Positions 16,819 through 26,028 of a stretch of DNA of 64,000 bases are shown piece by piece (position 1 is the first letter of the stretch; every line of letters starts with the position of its first letter). Made by a program: the position numbers and the translations under genes. Under the pieces are notes generated by a model. It did no database searches. It was not told where the DNA came from and saw only the letters and a list, made by a program, of their open reading frames with translations. This stretch comes from Chelativorans alearensis (GTDB taxonomy: Bacteria > Pseudomonadota > Alphaproteobacteria > Rhizobiales > Rhizobiaceae): contig NZ_WQNI01000022.1 of NCBI RefSeq assembly GCF_010993735.1, forward strand, positions 31,862 through 95,861, read 5' to 3'.

Positions 16819-17781
16819 ATGGCGCATGTTGCTGGTCTCGTCCTGCCGTTTTTCGGCCTGATCTTCATCGGCTATGTTGCCGCCAGGCTCATCCGCCAGC
16901 CGATCGAGGCGCTGGGATGGATGAATATCTTCGTCGTCTACGTGGCCTTGCCGGCGCTTTTCTTCCAGCTGATCGCCGAGACGCCGGTCGAGCGCCTCAC
17001 CGAGTGGCGGTACGTTGCCGGCGTGGTGCTGGCCACCTATGCGGTTTTTTCCATCATGTTCCTCGTATCGGTTGCCGTGAGCCGCGGGGCGATCGCGGAG
17101 GGCACGATCAAGGGGCTTGCGGCCTCCTACGGCAATATCGGCTATATGGGGCCGGGCCTGGTGCTGCTGGCCTTCGGGCCGGAGGCGGCCGTGCCGGTGG
17201 CGCTCATCTTTTCCTTCGAGAATATCGTTCACTTCACCGTCGCGCCGATGATGATGGCGATCGCCGGCGGCCGGAAGGAGAGTATGCGCAAGCTCGTCCT
17301 CGGCGTGATCAGGAGCATCGTGCTGCATCCCTTCATTCTCGCCACCGCGGCAGGTGTCGCGGCGGCGTTCTTCGATTTTCAAGCGCCGCTGCCGCTCGAT
17401 CGCCTGCTTGGGTATCTGGCGGGCGCGGCGGCACCTTGCGCATTGTTTGCGATGGGCGTGACGCTGGCCCTGAGGCCGATCCGCCGCGTGCCGCGCGAGC
17501 TCGGCGCCATCAGCCTTCTGAAGCTCGTCGTTCATCCGCTGCTTTGCTATGTCCTGCTCAGTCTCATCGGCGATTTCCCGGAGACCTGGCTCTACACCGC
17601 CGTCCTCATGGCCGCGCTGCCGACGGCGACCAATGTCTACGTCATCGCCCAGCATTACGGCGTGTGGGTGGAGCGCGCCTCGGCGAGCGTGCTCATAACG
17701 ACTGCGCTTTCGGTGCTCACCGTTACCGGCCTGCTTTACGCGATCACCAACGGCTATATTCCGCCCGACCTTTTTCCGTAG
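16819..17781 (+). CDS. AEC (auxin efflux carrier) family transporter
   Basis: 320 residues from ATG 16819 (MAHVAGLVLPFFGLIFIGYV); AGGGG lies about 5 bases upstream. Longer frames to the left overlap the hspQ promoter region and are not protein-like. About ten hydrophobic segments are visible in two halves, with the family motif PALFFQLIAETP in helix 2 and the cross-over motif NIGYMGPGLVL near residue 110. Bacterial members export or import malonate, malate or unknown small acids; the substrate cannot be told here. It is convergent with the UbiH-type gene, 15 bp between stops. Confidence 0.88.
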   Translation: MAHVAGLVLPFFGLIFIGYVAARLIRQPIEALGWMNIFVVYVALPALFFQLIAETPVERLTEWRYVAGVVLATYAVFSIMFLVSVAVSRGAIAEGTIKGLAASYGNIGYMGPGLVLLAFGPEAAVPVALIFSFENIVHFTVAPMMMAIAGGRKESMRKLVLGVIRSIVLHPFILATAAGVAAAFFDFQAPLPLDRLLGYLAGAAAPCALFAMGVTLALRPIRRVPRELGAISLLKLVVHPLLCYVLLSLIGDFPETWLYTAVLMAALPTATNVYVIAQHYGVWVERASASVLITTALSVLTVTGLLYAITNGYIPPDLFP

Positions 17782-17796
17782 CCTCGTGGTGCGATC

Positions 17797-19014
17797 CTAG
17801 GCGCGGCGCCCCGCCGACAGAAGCGCGGAAAAGCCGCTGCCGGGGCGCATGCCCTCGCGCATGAAGAAGCCGCGCAGGAAGGGCGCGCTGCCGAGGAGGC
17901 CGAGGCCGGCGCTTCTGGCAAGCTGCGCGGGAATGAGGGAGGAGAGCAGCGAGGCGTTGAAGAGGTTGACGGCGCTCGAGCGCGCCAGGATATCGGGGCG
18001 GCGGCGCATGTCGTAGAGGGCGAGGGCCGCCGTCGCGCCGGGATCGTCCGGATGCGTCTTCACCACCGCGGCAAGGTCCATGACGTCGCGGATGCCGAGA
18101 TTGAGGCCTTGCGCGGTGATCGGCGGGAAGACGTGGGCGGCCTCGCCGACAAGGGCGATGCGCCTTGCGGCAAAGCGCGCCGGCAGGGCGGAGGAGAGGG
18201 GATAGACCTGGCGGCCGGGCTCCACCGTCACCTTGCCGAGGAAGGACTGCAGGCGCGCCTCCAGGCGCACGGACAGCGCCGCCTCGTCGAGGGCCGCCAG
18301 TTCCTCGGCCTCTTCGGGCCGCGTCACCCAGACGAGGCTCGAGCGGAAGCCGCCGGGGAGCGGCACCTGCGTGCACGGGCCGTGCTCGGTGTGGAGCTCG
18401 GTCGAGGTGAATTCGTGGTGCCGCGCGTGGCCGAAATTGAGCACAAGCGCGCTCTGCGGCAGACGCCGCGTGTGGGCGGAGATGCCGGCGGCCGCGCGGG
18501 CGGGGGAGTTGCGCCCATCGGCGGCGACGGCAAGCGCGGCATCGACCCTCGTTCCGTCGGCGAGCCGCGCGGAGACGAATTGCGGACCGGGCCGCCATTC
18601 CTCCACCAGGCTCTCGTGCCAGGAGATGCGGGCATCGCCGCGCGCCGCATCGGCCAGCGCCGCGTTGAGACGGGCGTTGGGGATGTTGAGGCCGAACGCC
18701 TCCTCGCCGATCTCGGCGGCGCGGAAGGTGACGGTCGGGCTGCGGATCAGCCTTTGCGTGGCGTCGACCACGCGCATGGTGGAAAGGGGGGCGGCCTCTT
18801 CGCGCAGCATATCGCCGAGGCCGAGCCCCTCAAGGAACTCCACCGCCGGACGCATCAGCGCCGTCGTGCGCTGGTCGGTCAGAACGGGCGGCGGGCCCGC
18901 CAGCACCACGCGCCGGTCGAGCGCGGCAAGCGCCAGGGCCGCGGCAAGGCCCGCCGGCCCGGTGCCCGCCACAAGTATCGTCCCGTCCCGATTGTCGTTC
19001 GCATCCTTGCTCAA
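17797..19014 (-). CDS. UbiH/UbiF/COQ6-family FAD-dependent hydroxylase
   Basis: 405 residues. The start is a TTG at 19014, supported by GAGAGGA nine bases upstream and by the absence of any ATG in frame. An N-terminal FAD-binding GTGPAGLAAALALA (about 16-29), the DQRTTALM motif, the central ADGRNSPAR (DG motif) and LVGEAAHVFPPITAQGLNLG define a ubiquinone-biosynthesis class flavin monooxygenase. Which ring position it hydroxylates cannot be assigned from sequence alone. It acts at the membrane face. A GEAAH sequence replaces the more usual GDAAH, a tolerated substitution in this family. Confidence 0.9.
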   Translation of the reverse strand: MSKDANDNRDGTILVAGTGPAGLAAALALAALDRRVVLAGPPPVLTDQRTTALMRPAVEFLEGLGLGDMLREEAAPLSTMRVVDATQRLIRSPTVTFRAAEIGEEAFGLNIPNARLNAALADAARGDARISWHESLVEEWRPGPQFVSARLADGTRVDAALAVAADGRNSPARAAAGISAHTRRLPQSALVLNFGHARHHEFTSTELHTEHGPCTQVPLPGGFRSSLVWVTRPEEAEELAALDEAALSVRLEARLQSFLGKVTVEPGRQVYPLSSALPARFAARRIALVGEAAHVFPPITAQGLNLGIRDVMDLAAVVKTHPDDPGATAALALYDMRRRPDILARSSAVNLFNASLLSSLIPAQLARSAGLGLLGSAPFLRGFFMREGMRPGSGFSALLSAGRRA

Positions 19015-19294
19015 CAGGGGCTTTCCTCTCGATGATCCGTCCGCACATATAGGACAGGCGCGGGAAGACGATCAACGTGCGAAGGCGCCGCAGCCATTGC
19101 GACCGTGACACTTGGTTTTCCACACGGTTTGCCGGCATGATACTGCATATGGCGGGGCGAGCCGTGTTAATGCGTTTGCCAGACGGCGAAACTTGCGCCG
19201 GAAAGGGGCAGAGGATGACCGGGCAAGGTTTTGCCATTCAGGGACGGTCGGCGAGGGCGACGCGCACATGCGCTCGCCCGGATGGGCGCCGGCC

Positions 19295-20029
19295 ATGAAG
19301 AAGCCCGCCATAAGGAAGAAGGTAACGGCGCCGCAGGCGAAGGCTTTTTCCGTCCATCTTCTGACCGCCTCCGGCTCGTTCCTCGCCTTCCTGTCGCTGG
19401 TGGCGGCGAGCGAGGAGCGCTGGACGGCGATGTTCTGGTGGCTGGGGCTGGCGCTTCTGATCGACGGCATCGACGGGCCGATCGCCCGCAAGCTCGAGGT
19501 CAAGGACGTGCTGCCGACCTGGTCCGGCGACATGCTGGACAACATCATCGACTACGTGACCTACGTCCTCATCCCGGCCTTCGCGCTCTACCAGAGCGGC
19601 TTCATGGGCGAGGGGCTTTCCTTCCTGTCGGCGGCCATCATCGTCGTGTCGAGCGCCATCTACTATGCCGACACGGGCATCAAGACGACGGAGAACTTCT
19701 TCAAGGGCTTTCCCGTCGTCTGGAACATGATCGTCTTCACCCTGTTCGTCATCGGAACCGGCGAATATCTTTCCTTTGCGGTGGTGGTGGTGTCGGCGGT
19801 GCTGACCTTCGTGCCGATCCACTTCCTGCATCCGGTGCGGGTGCGGCGGCTCAGAACGCTGAACCTCGGCATCTTCCTGGGCTGGTGCGCCTTCGGCGCC
19901 GCCGCCCTGTTGCAGGACATGCAGGCCACCCTCATCGTGAAGGTCGGGATCGGACTGACGGGCATCTATCTCTACATTATCGGCGCGGTGATGCAGGCAA
20001 TGCCGCAGCTTGGAAAAAAGGAGGCTTGA
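19295..20029 (+). CDS. pcs: Phosphatidylcholine synthase
   Basis: Membrane enzyme condensing CDP-diacylglycerol with choline to give phosphatidylcholine, a hallmark of Rhizobiales and other host-associated alphaproteobacteria. The CDP-alcohol phosphotransferase motif is complete: DGPIAR, then twelve residues, then G-x3-D-x3-D (GDMLDNIID). About seven hydrophobic segments follow. I chose ATG 19295 (MKKPAIRKK, 244 residues) because it matches the usual length (~240); an in-frame ATG at 19268 with a slightly better SD is the alternative. The qor-like gene starts two bases after its stop, with its SD GGAGG inside the pcs 3' end, so the two are translationally coupled. Confidence 0.95.
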   Translation: MKKPAIRKKVTAPQAKAFSVHLLTASGSFLAFLSLVAASEERWTAMFWWLGLALLIDGIDGPIARKLEVKDVLPTWSGDMLDNIIDYVTYVLIPAFALYQSGFMGEGLSFLSAAIIVVSSAIYYADTGIKTTENFFKGFPVVWNMIVFTLFVIGTGEYLSFAVVVVSAVLTFVPIHFLHPVRVRRLRTLNLGIFLGWCAFGAAALLQDMQATLIVKVGIGLTGIYLYIIGAVMQAMPQLGKKEA

Positions 20030-20031
20030 CG

Positions 20032-21003
20032 ATGGCCAAGGCAATCCGTGTGCATGAGACGGGCGGGCCGCAGGTTCTGCGCTTCGAGGACTATGATCCG
20101 GGAAAACCGGGCGCCGGCGAGGTGCTGATCGAGCACGAGGCGATCGGCCTCAACTTCATCGACATCTATTTCCGCACCGGGCTCTACAAGGCGGAAACGC
20201 CCTTCGTTCCGGGCGGTGAAGGGGCGGGCGTGGTGATCGAGACGGGCGAGGGCGTCGACGATCTGAAGCCGGGAGACCGCGTCGCCTACTTAACGAGGGG
20301 CGGCGCGTATGCGCAGTGGCGGCTGATGCCGGCCGACCGGCTGGTGCGCGTGCCCGACGGCATCTCCGACGAGCAGGCGGCGGCAATGATGCTGAAGGGC
20401 ATGACGGCCTGGTATCTCCTGCGCCGCACCTACAAGGTTGAGGCCGGCGACACGATCCTCTACCACGCGGCGGCCGGCGGCGTCGGGCTCCTCCTTGGCC
20501 AGTGGGCCAAGCATCTGGGCGCAAGGGTCATCGGCACGGCGAGCTCGGATGAAAAAGCGGAGCTTGCGCGCGCCCACGGCTTCGACCATGTGATCGATTA
20601 TACGAAAGAGGATTTCGTGGCGGCCGTGCGGGAGATCACCGATGGGCGCATGTGCGACGTCGTCTACGATTCGGTCGGCAAGGACACGTTTCCGGCCTCC
20701 CTCGACTGCCTGAGGCCGCTCGGCATGTTCGTCAGCTTCGGCCAGTCCTCCGGCCCCATTCCCCCTTTCGACATCGCTCTTTTAGGCCAGAAAGGCTCGC
20801 TCTTCGCCACGCGGCCAAGCATCTTCAACTACGTCGCGGCAAGGAAGGATCTTGAGGATGCGGCCAGCGAGCTGTTCTCGGTCGTCGGCTCGGGCGCGGT
20901 GAAGGTGACGATCAACCAGCACTACAAGCTGTCGGAGGCGGCGCGGGCGCATGAAGACCTGGAGGGGCGGCGCACGACGGGCGCGAGCGTGCTTGTACCT
21001 TAG
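20032..21003 (+). CDS. NADPH:quinone oxidoreductase (zinc-independent MDR, Qor type)
   Basis: 323 residues, MAKAIRVHETGGPQVLRFEDY. It has the medium-chain dehydrogenase fold without structural-zinc cysteines: N-terminal GroES-like half with GLNFIDIYFRTGLY, and a Rossmann half with AAAGGVGLLLGQWAKHLGA. This is the quinone oxidoreductase subgroup that reduces quinones by one electron using NADPH. It is strictly coupled to pcs. Why a quinone reductase is paired with phosphatidylcholine synthesis is not evident. A 160-bp gap separates it from the ABC operon. Confidence 0.92.
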   Translation: MAKAIRVHETGGPQVLRFEDYDPGKPGAGEVLIEHEAIGLNFIDIYFRTGLYKAETPFVPGGEGAGVVIETGEGVDDLKPGDRVAYLTRGGAYAQWRLMPADRLVRVPDGISDEQAAAMMLKGMTAWYLLRRTYKVEAGDTILYHAAAGGVGLLLGQWAKHLGARVIGTASSDEKAELARAHGFDHVIDYTKEDFVAAVREITDGRMCDVVYDSVGKDTFPASLDCLRPLGMFVSFGQSSGPIPPFDIALLGQKGSLFATRPSIFNYVAARKDLEDAASELFSVVGSGAVKVTINQHYKLSEAARAHEDLEGRRTTGASVLVP

Positions 21004-21163
21004 GGGAGGGAGGGCGCTTGGCGCCAGCAGCGTTGCGGCCGCAAGCGACGCTGTAAGGTGTGGAAAAACTTGAAGCTGTTTCAATCGGGGCACGCCTATT
21101 GCAACGCAATCTTGCGCGCCTACGATGGCTGTGGGAACTAAGAACAAAATAATGAACGGCTGA

Positions 21164-22741
21164 ATGGGAGGTGTTGTGTCGGCAACACGCGAGAACCGGG
21201 CCGGCAACCTGCTCGACGTCCGGGGTCTGACGAAGCTCTTCGGCTCGCTGAAGGCGTGCGACGGTATCGATCTGACGATCGACCGCGGCGAGATTCACGC
21301 GCTTCTGGGCGAGAACGGGGCCGGCAAGTCCACCTTCGTGAAAATGCTGTTCGGCGCGCTGGAACCTGCCGCGGGCACCATCCGGTGGAAGGGCGAAGAG
21401 GTGAGGATCGCCAGCCCGGGCGACGCGCGCAAGCTCGGCATCGGCATGGTATTCCAGCACTTTTCGCTGTTCGACGCCCTGACGGCGGCGGAGAACATCA
21501 TGCTGTCGCTGGACGATCCGGCGCCCGCGGGCGCCGTGGCGGCCCGTGCGCGCGCGCTTTCGGAGGCCTATGGCCTGCCGCTCGATCCGAACGCGCATGT
21601 CGGCGATCTTTCCGTCGGCGAGCGGCAGCGCATCGAGATCATCCGCTGCCTCCTGCAGAACCCGGAGCTCATCATCCTCGACGAGCCGACGTCGGTGCTG
21701 ACGCCGCAGGAGGCGGACAGGCTGTTCGACACGCTTGCGAGGCTGAAGGCCGAGGGGCGCTCCATCCTCTACATCTCGCACCGGCTCGAGGAGGTGAAGC
21801 GCATCTGCGACCGGGCGACGGTGCTGCGCCAGGGCCGGGTGATCGCCCACTGCGACCCGCGCGGCGAGACCGCCTCCTCGCTGGCGCGCATGATGGTGGG
21901 CGACGAGGTGCAGGCTGTCGTGCGCGAGAAGCCTTCGGCTGCGCGCGAGGCGCTCCTGGAAGTGCGGGCACTGAGCCGCAAGGCCGGCCATCCCTTTGCC
22001 GTCTCGCTTTCCGATATCGATCTTGCCGTGCATGCGGGAGAGGTGCTCGGGATCGCCGGCGTGGCCGGCAATGGGCAGGGCGAGTTCTTCGAGGCCGTTT
22101 CCGGCGAGGTGCTGCAGGAAAAGGCCGACGCCGTGCGCATCCGCGGCAAGGATGCCGGAAGGCAGGATATTTCCGGCCGCCGGCTGATGGGAGCGGCCTT
22201 CGTGCCGGAGGAGCGCCTCGGCCATGCCGCCGCCCCGCTGATGACGCTTTCCCAGAACCTCCTGCTCTCGCGCTGCCGCACGGACGCCCGCGCCTTCCTG
22301 TCGCGCCTGGGCGTCATTCGACAAGGCGCGGTGGCCAAGGCCGCCAAGCGCATCGCCGATGCGATGGATGTGCGCAAGGCCGGCGAGGACCCGGAGGCGG
22401 CAGCGCTTTCGGGCGGCAACCTGCAGAAATTCGTCATCGGGCGCGAGCTCGACCGCGCGCCCATGGTCATGGTCGTCAACCAGCCGACATGGGGGGTGGA
22501 CGCAGGTGCGGCGGCGCGCATCCGCCAGGCGCTCATCGACTTGGCGAAGGGCGGCTCGGCGGTGCTCGTCATCAGCCAGGACCTCGATGAACTGTTCGAG
22601 ATCTGCGATGCCATCGCCGTCATGCATCACGGGCGGCTTTCGGCGCCCATCCCGATAAGCGAGGCGACCTACGAAAAGGTGGGGCTGCTGATGGGCGGCG
22701 CAAGGCCCGAAGCCGCCGAGCCGGTGCTGGAGGCGGTGTGA
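21164..22741 (+). CDS. BMP-type ABC importer, double ATPase subunit
   Basis: 525 residues with two nucleotide-binding domains, as in RbsA/YufO proteins of carbohydrate-uptake class 2 importers. The first has GENGAGKS (49-56) and LSVGERQRIEII. The second has the degenerate P-loop GVAGNGQGE typical of these fusions and LSGGNLQKFVIGREL. The start is ambiguous: ATG 21164 lacks an SD and GGGAGGT lies just inside the frame, so GTG 21176 is possible. It heads a four-gene operon with two permeases and a binding protein. The next gene overlaps its stop by one base. The system probably imports purine or other nucleosides, judged only from the family. Confidence 0.93.
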   Translation: MGGVVSATRENRAGNLLDVRGLTKLFGSLKACDGIDLTIDRGEIHALLGENGAGKSTFVKMLFGALEPAAGTIRWKGEEVRIASPGDARKLGIGMVFQHFSLFDALTAAENIMLSLDDPAPAGAVAARARALSEAYGLPLDPNAHVGDLSVGERQRIEIIRCLLQNPELIILDEPTSVLTPQEADRLFDTLARLKAEGRSILYISHRLEEVKRICDRATVLRQGRVIAHCDPRGETASSLARMMVGDEVQAVVREKPSAAREALLEVRALSRKAGHPFAVSLSDIDLAVHAGEVLGIAGVAGNGQGEFFEAVSGEVLQEKADAVRIRGKDAGRQDISGRRLMGAAFVPEERLGHAAAPLMTLSQNLLLSRCRTDARAFLSRLGVIRQGAVAKAAKRIADAMDVRKAGEDPEAAALSGGNLQKFVIGRELDRAPMVMVVNQPTWGVDAGAAARIRQALIDLAKGGSAVLVISQDLDELFEICDAIAVMHHGRLSAPIPISEATYEKVGLLMGGARPEAAEPVLEAV

Positions 22742-23844
22742 TGCGCGTCGAGCTCGTCAAGCGGCCGCAGCGGTCGGCGCTCTTCAGCGCGCTTTCGCCC
22801 TTCATCGCGCTGCTTCTCACGCTTTTGGCCGGCGCCGTCATGTTCCTGTTCCTCGGCAAGAATCCGGCCGATGCGCTGTACTATTTCTTCATCGAGCCGC
22901 TTCTGGAGACGTGGTCGCTGCACGAGCTGGCGGTCAAGGCGGCGCCGCTGATCCTGATCGGGGTGGGGCTTTCCATCTGCTACCTCTCCAACAACTGGAA
23001 CATCGGCGCGGAGGGCCAGTTCATCATCGGCGCCATCGCCGGCTCCATCCTGCCGGTCGCATTTCCCGGCTTCCAATCGCCGATCGTGCTGCCGTTGATG
23101 CTCGTGATGGGGATCGTCGGCGGTGCCGCCTATGCCGGCATACCGGCATGGCTCAAGGCACGCTTCGGCACCAACGAGATCCTCACCAGCCTGATGCTGG
23201 TCTATGTGGCGCAGCTTTTCCTCGACTGGCTGGTGCGCGGGCCCTGGCGCAACCCGGAAGGCTTCAACTTTCCCGAGACGCGCAATTTCCACGCTTACGC
23301 CATCCTGCCGGAGATCTGGCCGGCCTCGGGCCGGGCCCACTGGGGCTTCGTCTTCGCGATCCTCGCGGCGCTCGTGCTGTGGTTCGTCCTGTCGCGCACG
23401 CTGAAGGGGTTCGAGGTGAAGCTGATCGGCCAGAGCCCGCGGGCAGGGCGGTTTGCCGGCTTCTCGCGGTCGCGCATGATCATCTTCGCCTTCCTGGTCT
23501 CCGGCGCGCTCGCCGGGCTTGCCGGCATCAGCGAGGTTTCCGGCGCCATCGGCCAGCTGCGGCCGGCGATCTCGCCGGGCTACGGCTTCACGGCGATCAT
23601 CGTCGCCTTCCTGGGGCGGCTGAACCCGCTCGGCATCATCGCGGCCGGCCTTGTGCTGGCGCTGTCCTATCTGGGCGGCGAGGCGGCGCAGATCTCCATC
23701 GGCGTGTCCGACAAGGTGGCGCGCGCCTTCCAGGGTATGCTTTTATTCTTCGTGCTCGCCTGCGACACGCTCATCCACTATCGCATCCGCGTTTCCCGCC
23801 GCCTGGTGGCGAAGCCGATAGAGGCGCCGGCCGGCCATGCTTGA
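22741..23844 (+). CDS. BMP-type ABC importer, permease subunit 1
   Basis: 367 residues from ATG 22741, overlapping the ATPase stop (TGATG). Multi-spanning BPD_transp_2 (branched-chain/ribose type) permease with about eight to ten membrane helices. It has the NWNIGAEGQF signature, the ARFGTNEILTSLML stretch and FLGRLNPLGIIAAGL, which identify the YufP/NupP-like subfamily paired with BMP binding proteins. It overlaps permease 2 by 8 bp, as is usual in this operon. Confidence 0.93.
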   Translation: MRVELVKRPQRSALFSALSPFIALLLTLLAGAVMFLFLGKNPADALYYFFIEPLLETWSLHELAVKAAPLILIGVGLSICYLSNNWNIGAEGQFIIGAIAGSILPVAFPGFQSPIVLPLMLVMGIVGGAAYAGIPAWLKARFGTNEILTSLMLVYVAQLFLDWLVRGPWRNPEGFNFPETRNFHAYAILPEIWPASGRAHWGFVFAILAALVLWFVLSRTLKGFEVKLIGQSPRAGRFAGFSRSRMIIFAFLVSGALAGLAGISEVSGAIGQLRPAISPGYGFTAIIVAFLGRLNPLGIIAAGLVLALSYLGGEAAQISIGVSDKVARAFQGMLLFFVLACDTLIHYRIRVSRRLVAKPIEAPAGHA

Positions 23845-24751
23845 ATCGATCCTGATCACCATCGCGACAGCCGCCACACCGCTTCTCATCGCCGCCATGG
23901 GCGAACTGGTCGTGGAACGCTCCGGCGTGCTCAATCTCGGTGTCGAGGGCATGATGATCATGGGCGCGATCACCGGTTTTGCGGTGGCGCTCACCACCGG
24001 CTCGGTCTGGCTCGGCGTGTTCGCGGCCATCCTGGTGGGGGCGGCCTTCGCGCTCATCTTCGGCTTCCTCACGCTTTCGCTCGTCACCAACCAGGTGGCG
24101 ACAGGCCTGGCGCTGACGCTGTTCGGCCTCGGATTGTCGGGCATGCTGGGGGAGGGTTTCGTCGGCCGGCCGGGCTTGCGGCTCGGCCGCATCGACATCC
24201 CCTTCCTTTCCGATCTGCCGTTCGTCGGGCGGCTCCTTTTCGGCCAGGACCCGCTTTTTTATGTCTCCCTTCTCCTGACGGCGGCGGTCGCCTATTTCCT
24301 CTTCGCAACGCGCGCCGGGCTGATGCTGCGGGCGGTCGGCGACAACCATACGTCGGCCCATGCGCAGGGCATCAACGTCGTCGCCGTGCGCTATCTGGCG
24401 GTGATGTTCGGCGGGGCGTGCGCGGGGCTTGCCGGCGCCTACCTATCGCTCGTCTATACGCCGCAGTGGGTGGAGAACATGACCGCGGGGCGCGGCTGGA
24501 TCGCGCTGGCGCTGGTGGTTTTCGCCTCGTGGCGGCCGTGGCGGGTGGTGGCGGGCGCCTATCTTTTCGGCGGCGTGACCATCGGCCAGCTGCATGCCCA
24601 GGCGCTGGGCGTGGCCATCCCATCGCAGCTATTATCTTCGCTTCCCTATCTGGCGACGATTGCCGTTCTTGTCATAATCTCACGCAACCGGAGACTGACC
24701 ATGATGAACACGCCGGCATCGCTGGGGCGCCCATTCGTGCCGGAACGCTAG
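23837..24751 (+). CDS. BMP-type ABC importer, permease subunit 2
   Basis: 304 residues, MLESILITIATAATPLLIAA. It is the shorter partner permease (YufQ/NupQ type), with ERSGVLNLGVEGMMIMGA near residues 28-45 and NMTAGRGWIALALVVFASWRP (a conserved stretch) in the C-terminal half. About eight membrane helices. Translation is coupled to permease 1 by an 8-bp overlap. The binding protein starts 29 bp downstream. Confidence 0.93.
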   Translation: MLESILITIATAATPLLIAAMGELVVERSGVLNLGVEGMMIMGAITGFAVALTTGSVWLGVFAAILVGAAFALIFGFLTLSLVTNQVATGLALTLFGLGLSGMLGEGFVGRPGLRLGRIDIPFLSDLPFVGRLLFGQDPLFYVSLLLTAAVAYFLFATRAGLMLRAVGDNHTSAHAQGINVVAVRYLAVMFGGACAGLAGAYLSLVYTPQWVENMTAGRGWIALALVVFASWRPWRVVAGAYLFGGVTIGQLHAQALGVAIPSQLLSSLPYLATIAVLVIISRNRRLTMMNTPASLGRPFVPER

Positions 24752-24780
24752 AAACAGGCAACAGGAAGAGGACAAACGGA

Positions 24781-25866
24781 ATGAGAACGAAAACGACATT
24801 TCTGGCACTGACGGCCGCCGCCGCGCTTGGGCTTGCGGCCGCCGGCACGGCCGAGGCGCAGGACGACCCGACGAAGGCCTGCTGGATCTATGTCGGGCCG
24901 ATCGGCGATTTCGGCTGGAGCTACCAGCATCACCAGGGCCTGCTGCAGGTCGAGGAGGAGCTGGGAGACGCGGTCGAGACGGCATATCTTGAAAGCGTGC
25001 CGGAGGGCGCGGACGCGGAGCGCGCCATCGAGCGCTTCGCGCGCTCGGGCTGCGACATCATCTTCACCACCTCCTTCGGCTACATGGACCCCACCAACAA
25101 GGTGGCGGCGAAGTTTCCCGATGTGAAGTTCGAGCATGCGACCGGCTACAAGCGCGAGCACCCGAACGTCGCCACCTATAATTCGCGCTTCCACGAGGGC
25201 CGCTACATCCAGGGCGTGATCGCCGCCAAGATGTCGGAGGCGGGCGTTGCCGGCTACATCGGCTCCTTCCCGATCCCCGAGGTGGTGATGGGCATCAACG
25301 CCTTCGTGCTGGGCGCGCAGTCGGTGAACCCGGACTTCAAGGTGAAGGTGGTGTGGGCCAACACCTGGTTCGACCCCGGCAAGGAAGCCGACGCCGCCAA
25401 GGCGCTGATCGACCAGGGCGTCGACATCATGACCCAGCACACCGATTCCACCGCGCCGATGCAGGTGGCCGCCGAGCGCGGCATCAAGGCCTTCGGCCAG
25501 GCCTCCGACATGATCGAGTTCGGGCCGGAGACGCAGCTGACGGCGATCGTCGACGACTGGGGCCCGTATTACGTGGAGCGCGTGAAGGCGGTGCGTGAGG
25601 GAACCTGGGAGCAGATCGACATCTGGGCCGGCCTTGCCGAAGGCCACGTCGTGATGGCGCCCTACACCAACATGCCCGACGACGTGAAGGCGCTGGCCGA
25701 AGAAACCGAGGAAAAGATCCGCTCCGGCGAATTCGACCCCTTCACCGGCCCCATCAACAAGCAGGACGGCACGCCCTGGCTCGCCGAAGGCGAGGTCGCC
25801 GACGACGGCACGCTGCTCGGCATGAACTTCTATGTCGAGGGCGTGGACGACCAGTTGCCGAACTGA
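24781..25866 (+). CDS. BMP family ABC importer, substrate-binding protein
   Basis: 361 residues from ATG 24781 with GGAAGAGGA upstream. Signal peptide MRTKTTFLALTAAAALGLAA ends near AEAQ; there is no lipobox, so it is a free periplasmic protein. The mature protein has the PnrA/BMP pattern: CWIYVGPIGDFGWSYQHHQG, NVATYNSRFHEGRYIQGVIA, TQHTDSTAPMQVAAERGIKA. Family members bind purine nucleosides or nucleobases, so that is the best guess for the ligand. It is the last gene of the importer operon, followed by a strong terminator. Confidence 0.94.
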   Translation: MRTKTTFLALTAAAALGLAAAGTAEAQDDPTKACWIYVGPIGDFGWSYQHHQGLLQVEEELGDAVETAYLESVPEGADAERAIERFARSGCDIIFTTSFGYMDPTNKVAAKFPDVKFEHATGYKREHPNVATYNSRFHEGRYIQGVIAAKMSEAGVAGYIGSFPIPEVVMGINAFVLGAQSVNPDFKVKVVWANTWFDPGKEADAAKALIDQGVDIMTQHTDSTAPMQVAAERGIKAFGQASDMIEFGPETQLTAIVDDWGPYYVERVKAVREGTWEQIDIWAGLAEGHVVMAPYTNMPDDVKALAEETEEKIRSGEFDPFTGPINKQDGTPWLAEGEVADDGTLLGMNFYVEGVDDQLPN

Positions 25867-25891
25867 CGGCTGGCGGCAGAGAATGATAGGG

Positions 25892-25922
25892 AAGGGCGGT
25901 CCCGCGGGGCCGCCCTTTTTGT
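25892..25922 (+). terminator. Rho-independent terminator of the BMP importer operon
   Basis: AAGGGCGG (25892-25899) pairs with CCGCCCTT (25910-25917); the intervening TCCCGCGGGG extends the stem. The stem runs into five T residues. It lies 25 bp after the binding-protein stop. Confidence 0.93.
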
Positions 25923-26028
25923 GTATGAGTCAACCCGCGCGGGTGGGCGGATGGGTATGACATCCTCCTGACAGATAGTTGTCAGGAGCGCTTTGATAGG
26001 ATGCAGTCATCCAACAACGGAGAGGAAG

